From assembly GCA_013002405.1 (NCBI GenBank), contig JABDKA010000049.1, forward strand, positions 1 through 64,000: a stretch of DNA of 64,000 nt. The letters run 5' to 3'. The position numbers were made by a program, and so were the translations under genes. The stretch comes from Sulfitobacter sp. Lineage in GTDB: Bacteria > Pseudomonadota > Alphaproteobacteria > Rhodobacterales > Rhodobacteraceae. The first letter of the stretch is position 1; each line of letters begins with the position of its first letter. Below the pieces are notes generated by a model. That model was not told the origin of the DNA. It saw only the letters and a program-made list of their open reading frames with translations, and did not search any database. Below, piece after piece: positions 33,529-43,007 of the stretch.

Positions 33529-34647
33529 ATGGCTTCTCTGACAATCAAGAACGCGGTCAAACGCTACGGCAACGTCGAGGTTCTCAAGGGCGTCGATATC
33601 GACCTTGAGGATGGAGAGTTCCTGGTGCTGCTCGGGGCCTCCGGCTGCGGCAAATCCACCCTGTTGAACATGATCGCGGGGCTGGAAAGCGTGACCGAAG
33701 GTGAGATCATGATTGGTGACCGGGTCATCAACGACGTCCATCCCAAGGACCGCGACATCGCGATGGTGTTCCAGTCCTACGCGCTTTACCCCAACATGTC
33801 GGTTGGCAAGAACATCTCCTTCGGGCTGGAAATGCGCGGCGTGCCCAAGAAGGAGCGGGACCAGGCGGTGCAGGAGGTGGCGAAGATGCTGCAGATGGAT
33901 CACCTGCTGGACCGCAAACCGTCACAGCTTTCCGGTGGTCAGCGGCAGCGGGTGGCCATGGGCCGCGCCTTGGTGCGGCGGCCTGAGGTATTCCTGTTCG
34001 ACGAACCGCTTTCAAACCTTGACGCCAAGCTGCGCCTTGAGATGCGGACCGAGATCAAGCGCCTGCACAAGCGGCTGAATGCGACCATGGTATATGTCAC
34101 GCACGACCAGATCGAGGCGCTGACGCTGGCCGACCGTATCGCGATCCTGAAGGACGGTGAGGTCCAGCAACTGGGCACCCCGGCTGAGATTTATGACCGT
34201 CCGGTGAATATGTTCGTTGCTGGCCTTGTCGGCTCACCACCGATGAACTTCATTGAGGCGACGGTGGTGCGCACCGATAGTGGATACGCCGCTGAGGTCA
34301 TGGTCCGCGCCGCAGGGGCGGATCAGACAGTCCTTCTCGACCTTGATGCGCAGGCGGCGGATGTCTCTGACCGGGTGGGGCGAAAGATCATCGTGGGATT
34401 GCGCCCCGAAGCGATCACCCAGGCCGGTCAAAAGGCGGGCGGCGATGCACAAAGCTTTCCCTCCGACATCGACGTGACCGAGGCAACGGGGGCTGACACG
34501 CTTTGCGTGCTGCACTGGAATGGCAAGGAAGTCATGGCGCGGGTCAGTTCCGGCTATGCCCAGATCATCGAAGGGACGATGGATTTTGCCGTGGACATGA
34601 GCCGCGCGAGCCTGTTCGATCCAGAAACCGAGAAGCGGCTGGACTGA
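33529..34647 (+). CDS. Sugar ABC transporter ATP-binding protein (MalK/UgpC-like)
   Basis: CUT1-type ATPase, 372 residues. Walker A is [12 protein letters not shown] (about 36-47), the Q-loop is [10 protein letters not shown], the signature [15 protein letters not shown], Walker [13 protein letters not shown] and the switch [10 protein letters not shown]-terminal TOBE/MalK regulatory region of about 130 residues follows. It powers the GtsBC-type permease pair. Confidence 0.94.
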   Translation: MASLTIKNAVKRYGNVEVLKGVDIDLEDGEFLVLLGASGCGKSTLLNMIAGLESVTEGEIMIGDRVINDVHPKDRDIAMVFQSYALYPNMSVGKNISFGLEMRGVPKKERDQAVQEVAKMLQMDHLLDRKPSQLSGGQRQRVAMGRALVRRPEVFLFDEPLSNLDAKLRLEMRTEIKRLHKRLNATMVYVTHDQIEALTLADRIAILKDGEVQQLGTPAEIYDRPVNMFVAGLVGSPPMNFIEATVVRTDSGYAAEVMVRAAGADQTVLLDLDAQAADVSDRVGRKIIVGLRPEAITQAGQKAGGDAQSFPSDIDVTEATGADTLCVLHWNGKEVMARVSSGYAQIIEGTMDFAVDMSRASLFDPETEKRLD

Positions 34648-34671
34648 CCCCGCACCGGTCGGGAGGCGAAG

Positions 34672-35646
34672 ATGTGGCACCTTGTTGCGGATGTGGGCGG
34701 TACGAACATGCGGCTTGCGGCCCTGTCGCCGGAAGGCGCGATATTGGAGCAGTGCTCCTTCGCCAGCGCCGATGCGCAGACGGTGCCTGACGCCTGCGCC
34801 GCATTCATTTCGGGGCGCGGCGCCGATCCGGCCTGGATCGTGGTGGCGGCGGCGGGTCCGGTTCGGGAAGGTGCGGTCAAGCTGACGAATGTGCACCAGA
34901 CCCTGACGGAGGCGCAGTTGGCTGCGATTTGCCCGTCGGCCACCGTCCGCATTCTGAATGATTTCGAGGCGGCGGCCTGGTCACTGGCGACAGTCAGCCA
35001 GAAAGACGTGGAAATGCTTCGGGGTGCCTTGGACAATCGGAAGGCACCCCGTCTGATCATCGGTCCCGGGACGGGGCTGGGCGTGGGTGCCTTGATCTGG
35101 GCGCAAGGTCAGCCGCAGGTAGTCGCAGGCGAGGGCGGTCACGTGAGCCTGGCCCCTCGAACCTTTGAGGAAAGCCCCTATTTCGAGGCGCTTGTGGCCG
35201 CCCAGCCAGATTTCCGCATCGGCAACACCCTCGCTGTTGAGGCGGAGGCGATCCTGTCGGGGACCGGCATGCCCCACTTCTACCGCGCCATTGCGCAGGT
35301 GGAGGGGCAGGCGGCACCGCTTATCGGATCAGGGGAAATCTTTGCGGCCGCACGCGACAGACGTGACGGAGCGGCAGTGCGAGCAGTGACGCTTTTTCGG
35401 GACTACCTCGGCGGACTTGCAGGCGATCTGGGGCTGGCCTTCGGGGCCTGGGGCGGCATTTTCCTCACCGGCGGTGTGGCTCAGTCAAACCGCTGGCTCT
35501 TTGACGACGCTTTTCTGTCGGCGGTGAACGCGGGCGGACGGCACACTGCCTGGCGCGAGCGGTTGCCCGTCTGCCTTTACCAGGATGCAAACTTTGGCCT
35601 GCTGGGCGCACGAAACTACATCGCGGCGCGGGAGCGGGGGGCATGA
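34672..35646 (+). CDS. glk: Glucokinase
   Basis: ATP-dependent glucokinase of the bacterial Glk family (COG0837), 324 residues. The phosphate-binding start VADVGGTNMRLA, the RILNDFEAAA segment, IIGPGTGLGVG and AGEGGHVSLAPR are the expected motifs, and GGIFLTGGVAQ lies near the C-terminus. It makes glucose 6-phosphate in the cytoplasm for the Entner-Doudoroff route, and is the fifth gene in the transport operon with a 24-base gap to the ATPase gene. Confidence 0.94.
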   Translation: MWHLVADVGGTNMRLAALSPEGAILEQCSFASADAQTVPDACAAFISGRGADPAWIVVAAAGPVREGAVKLTNVHQTLTEAQLAAICPSATVRILNDFEAAAWSLATVSQKDVEMLRGALDNRKAPRLIIGPGTGLGVGALIWAQGQPQVVAGEGGHVSLAPRTFEESPYFEALVAAQPDFRIGNTLAVEAEAILSGTGMPHFYRAIAQVEGQAAPLIGSGEIFAAARDRRDGAAVRAVTLFRDYLGGLAGDLGLAFGAWGGIFLTGGVAQSNRWLFDDAFLSAVNAGGRHTAWRERLPVCLYQDANFGLLGARNYIAARERGA

Positions 35647-36665
35647 GCCCTATCAAGGTGGGTCTTCTGGGCTACGGCATGGCGGGCCGGGTGTTCCACG
35701 CGCCCCTGATCATGACAGAGCCGCGGATGGAGTTGGTAAGGATCGGCAGCCGGACCTTCGCCGACAAGAAATTGCCAGAGGGCGTAACGGCTGGCGCCAT
35801 CGATGCGGTCATTGACGATCCCGAGATTGACCTGATTGTCATCGCCACGCCCAACGACAGCCACGCGCCACTGGCCAGGCGCGCGCTTGCGGCGGGCAAA
35901 CATGTAGTGGTGGATAAGCCTTTTGCCCTGTCGGCAGAGGAAGCCGTTTCTGTGATCGAAGCAGCGCGGGAGGCGGATCGTCTGCTCAGCGTTTTTCAGA
36001 ATCGTCGCTGGGACGGTGGCTTTCTAACCGCGCAAATGGCGCTGTCAAAGAATCGTCTGGGCGAGGTCAGCTATGCCGCCCTGCATTTTGACCGCTACAG
36101 CCCGGTGATAAAAAATCGCTGGCGGGAGCAGGCAGTTCCGGGGTCGGGGGTACTTTACGATCTGGGGCCCCATCTTCTGGATCAAATCCTTTGTCTCTTC
36201 GGCAAGCCGGACGCCATCACCGCAACCCTCGCCGCGCAGCGTGAGGGAGCTATCGTGGACGACTTTTTTCACATCACCTGTGGCTTCGGTGCCCGACAGG
36301 TGGTGGCCCACGCCAGCGCTCTCATGCCTGACCACGGCCCGCGCATCGCGCTTTACGGCGATAGGGCGACGCTCTTTCAGTACGGCTTTGACGGGCAGGA
36401 AGGGGCACTCAAGGAAGGTCGCGCGCCGGACGATCCGGGCTGGGGTGAGACGCCGGGTAGTACGGTTATTCAGGTAGGGCCCGATGGGACTGAGACGGAG
36501 TTGGAGCCGCGCAAAGGCGCTTACGAGGCCTACTACGCGAACGTTGCCGCAGCCATCCTTGATGGTGCCCCGCTGGAGGTGACGCCCGATCAGGCGCTGA
36601 CGGTAATGCAGATGCTGGACGCCGCCCGATTGAGTGCGGAGACGGGTCGCCGTGTGACGCTCTAA
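35643..36665 (+). CDS. Gfo/Idh/MocA family oxidoreductase
   Basis: NAD(P)-dependent sugar dehydrogenase-like protein, 340 residues. The Rossmann start is VGLLGYGMAGRVFHAPLI (about 6-23), with the EKP-type motif VVVDKPFALSAEEA near residue 88 and the GSGVLYDLGPHLLDQ helix in the C-terminal domain. Its ATG overlaps the glk stop (ATGA), so it is the last gene of the glucose operon. The substrate may be a sugar oxidised in parallel with phosphorylation. Its TAA stop shares CTAA with the converging eda stop. Confidence 0.92.
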   Translation: MSPIKVGLLGYGMAGRVFHAPLIMTEPRMELVRIGSRTFADKKLPEGVTAGAIDAVIDDPEIDLIVIATPNDSHAPLARRALAAGKHVVVDKPFALSAEEAVSVIEAAREADRLLSVFQNRRWDGGFLTAQMALSKNRLGEVSYAALHFDRYSPVIKNRWREQAVPGSGVLYDLGPHLLDQILCLFGKPDAITATLAAQREGAIVDDFFHITCGFGARQVVAHASALMPDHGPRIALYGDRATLFQYGFDGQEGALKEGRAPDDPGWGETPGSTVIQVGPDGTETELEPRKGAYEAYYANVAAAILDGAPLEVTPDQALTVMQMLDAARLSAETGRRVTL

Positions 36666-37306
36666 GCCAGTCCTGCCGCGGCGCGGGCCAGCTCTTCGAT
36701 CCCTTCCCAATCGCCCTTTTCCATCAGATCCCGCGGCGCGACCCAGCTGCCGCCGGCGCAGATGACGTTGGGCAGGGAAAGATAGTCGGCGGCATTGACC
36801 GTGCTGACGCCACCCGTGGGGCAGAAACCGATCTGCGGGAGCGGGGAGGCGAGCGATTTCAGAAAAGGCACGCCCCCGGCAGCTTCGGCCGGGAAGAATT
36901 TGAGCATATCGTAACCGCGTTCCAACAGGCGCATCGCTTCGCTTGCGCTGGCAGCGCCGGGTAGAAGGGGCAGTTCGGCCGCCTCGCACGCGTGCAGCAG
37001 GCGGTCTGTGGCACCCGGCGAAACGGCAAACACCGCGCCCGCGTCGCGCGCCGCTATGACATCATCGGGGGTCAGGACAGTCCCCGCCCCGACATGACCG
37101 CCGGGGACCTTCGCCATCTCGGCGATGACTTCGAGTGCGGCTGGTGTGCGGAGGGTGACTTCCAGGGCTGGTAATCCGCCCCGGATCAATGCTTCGGCCA
37201 GGGGCCGGGCATGGGCGGGTTCGTGAACCACCAGCACCGGAACGATCGGGGCCAGGGCACAGATTTCGCGCGCGCGGGCGCTGGCCTCGTGAGGTTGCAG
37301 GGTCAT
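36662..37306 (-). CDS. eda: 2-dehydro-3-deoxyphosphogluconate (KDPG) aldolase
   Basis: Class I aldolase that splits KDPG to pyruvate and glyceraldehyde 3-phosphate, 214 residues. Glu49 in LEVTLRT, Arg53 and the Schiff-base Lys136 in DMLKFFPAE are present, as is the phosphate-binding FCPTGGVS. Its ATG overlaps the edd stop (ATGA). It completes the Entner-Doudoroff pathway with edd. Confidence 0.95.
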   Translation of the reverse strand: MTLQPHEASARAREICALAPIVPVLVVHEPAHARPLAEALIRGGLPALEVTLRTPAALEVIAEMAKVPGGHVGAGTVLTPDDVIAARDAGAVFAVSPGATDRLLHACEAAELPLLPGAASASEAMRLLERGYDMLKFFPAEAAGGVPFLKSLASPLPQIGFCPTGGVSTVNAADYLSLPNVICAGGSWVAPRDLMEKGDWEGIEELARAAAGLA

Positions 37307-39117
37307 GCCATCTCTCCAAAAACGCTCGCACCGGTTTCGGCTGTACCGACCGCGCTGCGGAAGGCGGCAAACAATTCGCGTCCAGTGCCGAAGCTGTTGG
37401 GCGACAGATCGACCGTGGCGGCAGGCCGGTCCAGCACACCTTCGGTGAGGATCTCCAACTGCCCGCTATCCGCATCCAGACGCAGCCGGTCACCGTCACG
37501 CAATTTTGCAATGGGTCCACCGCTGGCCGCCTCCGGGCAGACATGGATCGCGGCGGGCACCTTGCCCGAGGCGCCGGACATGCGCCCGTCGGTCACAAGA
37601 GCGACCTTCAGGCCGCGCCCCTGCAGGATCGACAGAAGCGGTGTCAGGGCATGCAGTTCGGGCATGCCGTTCGCCTGGGGGCCCTGAAAGCGGACCACGA
37701 CGATGGTATCGTCCGTGAACTCACCCGCTTTGAAGGCGGTCTTGACCGCCTCCTGATCCGAAAAGACCCGGACGGGCGCTTCGACGATATGGTGTTCTGG
37801 TGCGACCGCAGAAACCTTGATCACCGCACTGCCAAGGGAACCAGTCAGTTGCACAAGCCCGCCGGTGGACTGAAAGGGGTCGGAGGCAGGGCGCAGGATC
37901 TTGTCATTCAGGCTTTCGCCCGCGCCCGCTTCCCAGGTCAGTTCACCATCTCTGAGCCTGGGCTCCTGCGTGTAGCGGTGCAGGCCATCCCCGGCCACGG
38001 TACGGGTGTCGGGATGCAAAAAACCGCTCTCAAGCAGGGAGCCGATCATGTAGCCCAGGCCGCCGGCTGCGTGGAAGTGGTTCACATCCGCCAGTCCGTT
38101 CGGATAGACCCGCGCCATCAGGGGTACGGCGGCGGAGATGTCGGCGAAGTCCTGAGCTTCCAGAATGATGCCGCCCGCGCGCGCCATTGCGATGAGGTGG
38201 ATCAGCAGGTTGGTGGACCCGCCCGTGGCCATCAGGCCCACAATGCCGTTGACGAAGGCCTTTTCATCCAACACCTCACAAACCGGTGTATATGCATTGC
38301 CAAGCGCGCTTAGCTCAAGCGCGCGCTGCGCACCGGCGCGGGTGAGTGCTTCGCGCAGGGGCGTGCCGGGGTTGACGAAGCTTGCGCCGGGCAGATGCAG
38401 GCCCATGAACTCCATCAGCATCTGGTTGGTATTCGCCGTGCCATAGAAGGTGCAGGTGCCGGGGCCGTGGTAGGCGGCCATCTCGGCGGCCATCAGCTTG
38501 TCCCGCCCGCATTCGCCAGCGGCGAATTCCTGGCGTACCTTAGCCTTTTCATCGTTGGCCAAGCCGCTGGTCATTGGCCCCGCGGGCATGAAGACTGCTG
38601 GAAGGTGGCCGAAAGTCTGCGCGGCGATGACAAGGCCCGGCACGATCTTGTCGCAGACGCCCAGAAATACGGCTGCGTCAAAGGTGTTGTGGCTAAGCGC
38701 GACACCCGTCGCCATCGCAATCACGTCGCGGGAGAAGAGGCTCAGCTCCATACCCGCCTCCCCTTGCGTGACCCCGTCACACATGGCCGGCACGCCACCG
38801 GCGACCTGCGCGGTGCATCCTACGTCGCGTGCCGCTATCCGGATCAGATCGGGGTAACTCTCAAACGGCTGGTGGGCTGACAGCATGTCGTTGTAGGCGG
38901 TGACGATGCCCAGATGGGCCGCACGTCCCCCGGCGAGGGCCGCCTGATCGTTCCCCGTCGCGGCATAGGCGTGGGCCTGACCGCTGCAGGAGAGATGCGC
39001 CCGGGAGGGTCCCTTGGACTGGGCGGCCTTCATGCGGCCCAGAAAGATCCCACGCGGCTTTTCGCTGCGCGCGATGATGCGGTCGGTTACCTCTACGATC
39101 TTGGCGTTCAAAGCCAT
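37303..39117 (-). CDS. edd: Phosphogluconate dehydratase
   Basis: 6-phosphogluconate dehydratase of the IlvD/Edd family, 604 residues. Family marks are ILEAQDFADIS, the NPGTPLR stretch, GVCDKIVPG with a cluster-ligand-type Cys, and VTDGRMSGASGKVPAAIHV near the C-terminus. It is first in the edd-eda operon. About 35 bases upstream of its start lies a LacI-type operator, so sugar-dependent repression is likely. Confidence 0.95.
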   Translation of the reverse strand: MALNAKIVEVTDRIIARSEKPRGIFLGRMKAAQSKGPSRAHLSCSGQAHAYAATGNDQAALAGGRAAHLGIVTAYNDMLSAHQPFESYPDLIRIAARDVGCTAQVAGGVPAMCDGVTQGEAGMELSLFSRDVIAMATGVALSHNTFDAAVFLGVCDKIVPGLVIAAQTFGHLPAVFMPAGPMTSGLANDEKAKVRQEFAAGECGRDKLMAAEMAAYHGPGTCTFYGTANTNQMLMEFMGLHLPGASFVNPGTPLREALTRAGAQRALELSALGNAYTPVCEVLDEKAFVNGIVGLMATGGSTNLLIHLIAMARAGGIILEAQDFADISAAVPLMARVYPNGLADVNHFHAAGGLGYMIGSLLESGFLHPDTRTVAGDGLHRYTQEPRLRDGELTWEAGAGESLNDKILRPASDPFQSTGGLVQLTGSLGSAVIKVSAVAPEHHIVEAPVRVFSDQEAVKTAFKAGEFTDDTIVVVRFQGPQANGMPELHALTPLLSILQGRGLKVALVTDGRMSGASGKVPAAIHVCPEAASGGPIAKLRDGDRLRLDADSGQLEILTEGVLDRPAATVDLSPNSFGTGRELFAAFRSAVGTAETGASVFGEMA

Positions 39118-39149
39118 ATCAGGGGTCCTTTCGGTGGATTCTGGTAATT

Positions 39150-39161
39150 GTTAGCGCTAAC
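39150..39161. promoter_or_regulatory. LacI-family operator upstream of edd
   Basis: GTTAGCGCTAAC is a perfect 12-base palindrome with the central CG typical of LacI/GalR operators, 33 bases upstream of the edd start. No LacI-type gene lies in the window, so the regulator must be encoded elsewhere. Confidence 0.75.
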
Positions 39162-39210
39162 TATCACCATAACGAAGGGTCTGGCAACGGATTAAGGGCG
39201 ATCTCCCTCA

Positions 39211-40980
39211 TCAGGTGAGGCGAAGGAAGACCGTGGCCAGTCCGATGAGAAGAAGGACCAGCCGCATCGGCAGCGCGGCCCGGCCGATGAGCGCGAAGGA
39301 GAGACAGGAAAGACCAACGCCGACCTGCGCAAAGGAGAAGAGGGCAGTCAGAGGTGCGCTGGTCAAGCGGATCAGGCTGTCATGCACAATCATGCTCAAG
39401 GGTATGACGTAGAGCCCGACGCCAAGGGCCATGGCTGTCAGGGCCACCTTGAGCCAGTTTTCCCCGATCATGCCGGCCGCGATGAAGACAGCCCCGCAGA
39501 CCGGGGGCGTAATAGTCGACAGGAGCGCAAACCAGAAGACGAAAAGGTGCGCCTGCAGGGCCTGCAGACCAAGCTCGATCAGGGCGGGCCCCGCGACGGA
39601 GACACAGATCACGTAGGCGGCGGTGGTCGGCACTTCCATCCCGAGGATCAAACAGGCAAGTGCCGTCAGCAAAAGCGCGGGCCAGAGCGCGCCACCGGAG
39701 CCGGACAGGATGACGGAAGTGATCTTGACCCCCAGACCGGTGATTCCCAGCACGCCGATGATGATCGAGGCACAGATGATGATCGCCGCAATCATGGCGA
39801 CCTGAGAACCGGCGTTGATCAGTGTGTCGCCCAGTCGGCTGAGCCCCTGGCGCAGGTCGATCACGGGCCGCGCATCGACGAAAAGCGCGGCAGTTCCGGC
39901 AAATATGGCGAGGGCGGCAGCATACTGCGGAGTGAAGCCAAGGACGAACATTGCGCCCAGCAGAACGGTGAAGGGAACGAGGAAAAAGGCGGAGGTGATG
40001 AACACCGCGCGCCGGTCGGGTCTTTCATCCACTGGCACGCCCTTCAGTTCGAACCGTTGCGCGTAGGCGTTGATGCCCATCCAGACGGTCAGGAAATAGA
40101 GTATTGCGGGCAGAAGGGCAGCCAGCATGATTTCAACGTAAGGCACACCCGTCAGTTCCACCATGACAAAGGCCCCGGCCCCCATCAGCGGCGGCATGAT
40201 TTGCCCACCCGAGGAGGCGACGGCCTCAACCGCCGCCGCCAGCCGTTTTGGGTATCCCAGCTTGGTCATGGCAGGCAGCGTGATCGCCCCGGTGGAGGCG
40301 ACATTGGCCGAGGCCGAGCCCGAGATGGAGCCGAAGAGCGCCGATGAGAGAACCGAGACCTTCGCGGCACCCCCCGTCAGCCGCCCCGCGGCGGCGGAGG
40401 CGAGGTTCATGAAACCCTGTCCCGCTTCACCCGCGTTCAGCACTGTGCCGAAGATGACAAAGATCGCCACCACGCCCACCGAAACACCCGTCAGGCTGCC
40501 CCAAAGGCCACCTTCCGCCGCGACCAGCGTGCCAAGAAAACTGCGCAGGGGCGTGCCCGCGTGTCCGAATTCACCAGGTATGTGCTGTCCGAAGAGGCCG
40601 TAGAGAAGGGCCGCCAGCGCGACCAGCGGGAGGGGCCAGCCAATCATCCGCCGCGCGCCTTCCATTGCGATGAGAAGCAGGGAAACGGCAAGGATCACCT
40701 GAAAGCGGTCCTCAAGGAAACCGTATTGATTGCGCAGGACCTGGTGGTTCACTGCCACCCAGAGGCAGCCCGCGATGCCAACAGCGGCGATCGCCAGCCC
40801 GCTCCACCTGTGAAAGGAGGTCCGCGCGGCAAAGATAAAGACCCAAGGCAGGATCAGCGCCATGTGCAGGGGCCGCGCCACCAGGTTGGGCACCAGACCG
40901 TAGAAAATCAGCCCGATGTGAAAGAAGCACGTCAGGGCACCAAGGCCGATCCAGAGGGGCCTCAAGGGGCTGTCGGTCAT
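39211..40980 (-). CDS. TRAP transporter fused permease (4TM/12TM, TAXI type)
   Basis: Single-chain DctQ-DctM fusion membrane protein, 589 residues from ATG 40980 (an ATG 11 codons earlier, at 41013, is possible). It has about 16-18 hydrophobic segments. The DctM-like core includes FGSISGSASANVASTGAITLPAM (cited in part) and GGQIMPPLMGAGAFVMVE, and later PTTAAYVICVSVAGPAL. Such fusions pair with TAXI receptors, and one is encoded just upstream. The transported carboxylate is unknown. Confidence 0.92.
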   Translation of the reverse strand: MTDSPLRPLWIGLGALTCFFHIGLIFYGLVPNLVARPLHMALILPWVFIFAARTSFHRWSGLAIAAVGIAGCLWVAVNHQVLRNQYGFLEDRFQVILAVSLLLIAMEGARRMIGWPLPLVALAALLYGLFGQHIPGEFGHAGTPLRSFLGTLVAAEGGLWGSLTGVSVGVVAIFVIFGTVLNAGEAGQGFMNLASAAAGRLTGGAAKVSVLSSALFGSISGSASANVASTGAITLPAMTKLGYPKRLAAAVEAVASSGGQIMPPLMGAGAFVMVELTGVPYVEIMLAALLPAILYFLTVWMGINAYAQRFELKGVPVDERPDRRAVFITSAFFLVPFTVLLGAMFVLGFTPQYAAALAIFAGTAALFVDARPVIDLRQGLSRLGDTLINAGSQVAMIAAIIICASIIIGVLGITGLGVKITSVILSGSGGALWPALLLTALACLILGMEVPTTAAYVICVSVAGPALIELGLQALQAHLFVFWFALLSTITPPVCGAVFIAAGMIGENWLKVALTAMALGVGLYVIPLSMIVHDSLIRLTSAPLTALFSFAQVGVGLSCLSFALIGRAALPMRLVLLLIGLATVFLRLT

Positions 40981-41031
40981 GGGGAAATCCGGATTTGGCC
41001 CCGCCCTTCGCATGGGGCAGGGCCTGGTTCC

Positions 41032-41988
41032 TTACATGTGCGCGTCGCTCAAGGCAGCGCCGATTTCCTTGTAGTACTCAACAGCACCCGGATGGATCTT
41101 GTTGGTGATATTGCTCAGCATGTCCGTGCTGACCCCGGCCCACCAGGCCGCATCACCGGCCATCTTGCCCTTGTTCTCCCAGTACGTCTTGGTCAGCGTG
41201 TAGGCGGTTTCATCATCCATCTTGGAGGTCGTGTAGGCCACCACCGGCAAGGAGGTCGTGACGATGTCGCTCTTTTGCCCCGCGTAGGTGCCCGCAGGGA
41301 TGACCAGCCGCGTCCGCTTGGACTGCGCCACCTGATCGTCGGTGAGCGAGATGACGTTGACCCCCGTCGATGCCGCCGCCTCGATCACGTTGGGCGCGGG
41401 GTAGGAGCCTGCGGTCACAAAACCGTCGATCTGGCCGTTTTTGAGCGCATTCACGGCATTGGAAAGCTCCGAATCCGCCATTTTCACCTTCCCCTCCAGA
41501 CCAAAGAGCCCAAGGTACTTGGCCCCCTCGCGCGCTCCGAATGAACCGGAGCCAAGCAGGATCGTCTTGCCCTCCATCCCGGCGAAATCGGTCACGCCGC
41601 TCTCCTCTGACATGACAAAGTGCATCGTCAGCGAGGGAATGGGGAAAAGCGCGCGGATCTCATCAAAGGCCGGATCGCCCTTCCCCTCGAACATTGCCTT
41701 GCCACCCTGGGCCAGTCCCACCAGCGCGGGCGGCGTGGTAAAGACATAGTCGCCCCCGCGAGCGCGCACCTCCATCACGTTCTGAACCGACCCCTGGCTT
41801 TCTTCGACGGTGACGTTGATCTCTCCGTCAGTGCCCGCCTTCATGGCTTCGGCCAGTTGAACGCCCATCTGGTAGTAGGACGAAGTACTCTTGGCGGACT
41901 TGTAGGTGACGCGGGTTTCTGCCCATGCGGCGGAGCCAAAGGCGATGGCGGTTGCGGCCGCAAGGCCAAGTGTTCTTGCGAAAGTCAT
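41032..41988 (-). CDS. TAXI family TRAP transporter solute-binding subunit
   Basis: Periplasmic receptor of the TAXI type, 318 residues with a signal peptide of about 23 residues ending AAWA. Recognisable parts are SSYYQMGVQLAEAMK, the GGDYVFTTPPALVGLAQGG segment and GSYPAPNVIEAA. It precedes the fused permease by about 50 bases and forms a two-gene operon with it. Confidence 0.92.
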   Translation of the reverse strand: MTFARTLGLAAATAIAFGSAAWAETRVTYKSAKSTSSYYQMGVQLAEAMKAGTDGEINVTVEESQGSVQNVMEVRARGGDYVFTTPPALVGLAQGGKAMFEGKGDPAFDEIRALFPIPSLTMHFVMSEESGVTDFAGMEGKTILLGSGSFGAREGAKYLGLFGLEGKVKMADSELSNAVNALKNGQIDGFVTAGSYPAPNVIEAAASTGVNVISLTDDQVAQSKRTRLVIPAGTYAGQKSDIVTTSLPVVAYTTSKMDDETAYTLTKTYWENKGKMAGDAAWWAGVSTDMLSNITNKIHPGAVEYYKEIGAALSDAHM

Positions 41989-42152
41989 GTGATCCTCCCA
42001 ATCATTAAGGCGCTACACTGCGATCTGCGGTGACGAAGGGCAAGTCCGGGGTACGGGCCCGAGCAAATCCGCATCCGCGCATGCCGGGGCCTTGCCAGTA
42101 TGGCGCGCCGAAGATAGGCAGAAATGAACCGACGCCGGGGAAAGGATACCGC

Positions 42153-43007
42153 ATGACCGACGATCCAAAGACACTCGTTTCAACCGACTGGTTGGCCAAA
42201 CACCTCAAGGATCCCGACATGCGCGTCCTTGACGCTTCCTGGTATCTGCCCGACGCGAACCGCGATGCGAAGGCCGAATACGATGCCGCCCACATTCCCG
42301 GCGCGCGCTTCTTCGACATCGATGAGATCTCGGATGCCCGCTCCTCCCTGCCGCACATGGCGCCGCCGGTGGAAAAGTTCATGTCGCGGATGCGCGCGAT
42401 GGGCGTGGGTGACGGGCATCAGGTGGTGGTCTACGACGGCGACGGTCTGCTCTCGGCGGCACGGGTATGGTGGCTCTTCCGGCTGATGGGTCAGGAAAAC
42501 GTTGCGGTGCTGGACGGCGGTCTGCCCAAATGGGTGGCCGAAGGGCACCCGACCGAAGATATGCCACCCATCGCGCGGGACCGTCACATGACTGTCCGGC
42601 TGCAAAACCAGCTGGTGCGGGATGTCACGCAGGTCGCACAGGCGTCAAAGCTGGGCGATCCGCAGATTGTCGACGCCCGCTCCACCGCGCGTTTCAAAGG
42701 GGATGCACCCGAGCCGCGAGAAGGACTGCGCGCCGGTCACATCCCCAAGTCGCGCAATCTGCCCTACGCCGACCTTCTGAATGATGATAAGACAATGAAG
42801 TCCACCGACGCGCTGCGCAGCGCATTCGAGGCGGCGGGTGTCGACCTGGAACGTCCGGTCATCACCACCTGCGGATCAGGCGTGACCGCCGCGATCCTGG
42901 TTCTCGCGCTGGAGCGTTTGGGCCACCATGACTGGTCCCTTTATGATGGATCCTGGGCCGAATGGGGGGCCTTCCCCACCGTGCCCGTCGCAACCGGAGA
43001 AGCCTGA
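42153..43007 (+). CDS. sseA: 3-mercaptopyruvate sulfurtransferase
   Basis: Two-domain rhodanese-like enzyme, 284 residues. The active-site loop TCGSGVTA has Cys240; the CG[ST]GVTA form marks mercaptopyruvate sulfurtransferase rather than thiosulfate rhodanese. The inactive N-terminal rhodanese domain retains VLDASWYLPD and GARFFDIDEISD. ATG 42153 follows GAAAGGA; the stop overlaps the aminotransferase start (TGATG). The pairing suggests cysteine transamination to mercaptopyruvate followed by sulfur transfer. Confidence 0.93.
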   Translation: MTDDPKTLVSTDWLAKHLKDPDMRVLDASWYLPDANRDAKAEYDAAHIPGARFFDIDEISDARSSLPHMAPPVEKFMSRMRAMGVGDGHQVVVYDGDGLLSAARVWWLFRLMGQENVAVLDGGLPKWVAEGHPTEDMPPIARDRHMTVRLQNQLVRDVTQVAQASKLGDPQIVDARSTARFKGDAPEPREGLRAGHIPKSRNLPYADLLNDDKTMKSTDALRSAFEAAGVDLERPVITTCGSGVTAAILVLALERLGHHDWSLYDGSWAEWGAFPTVPVATGEA

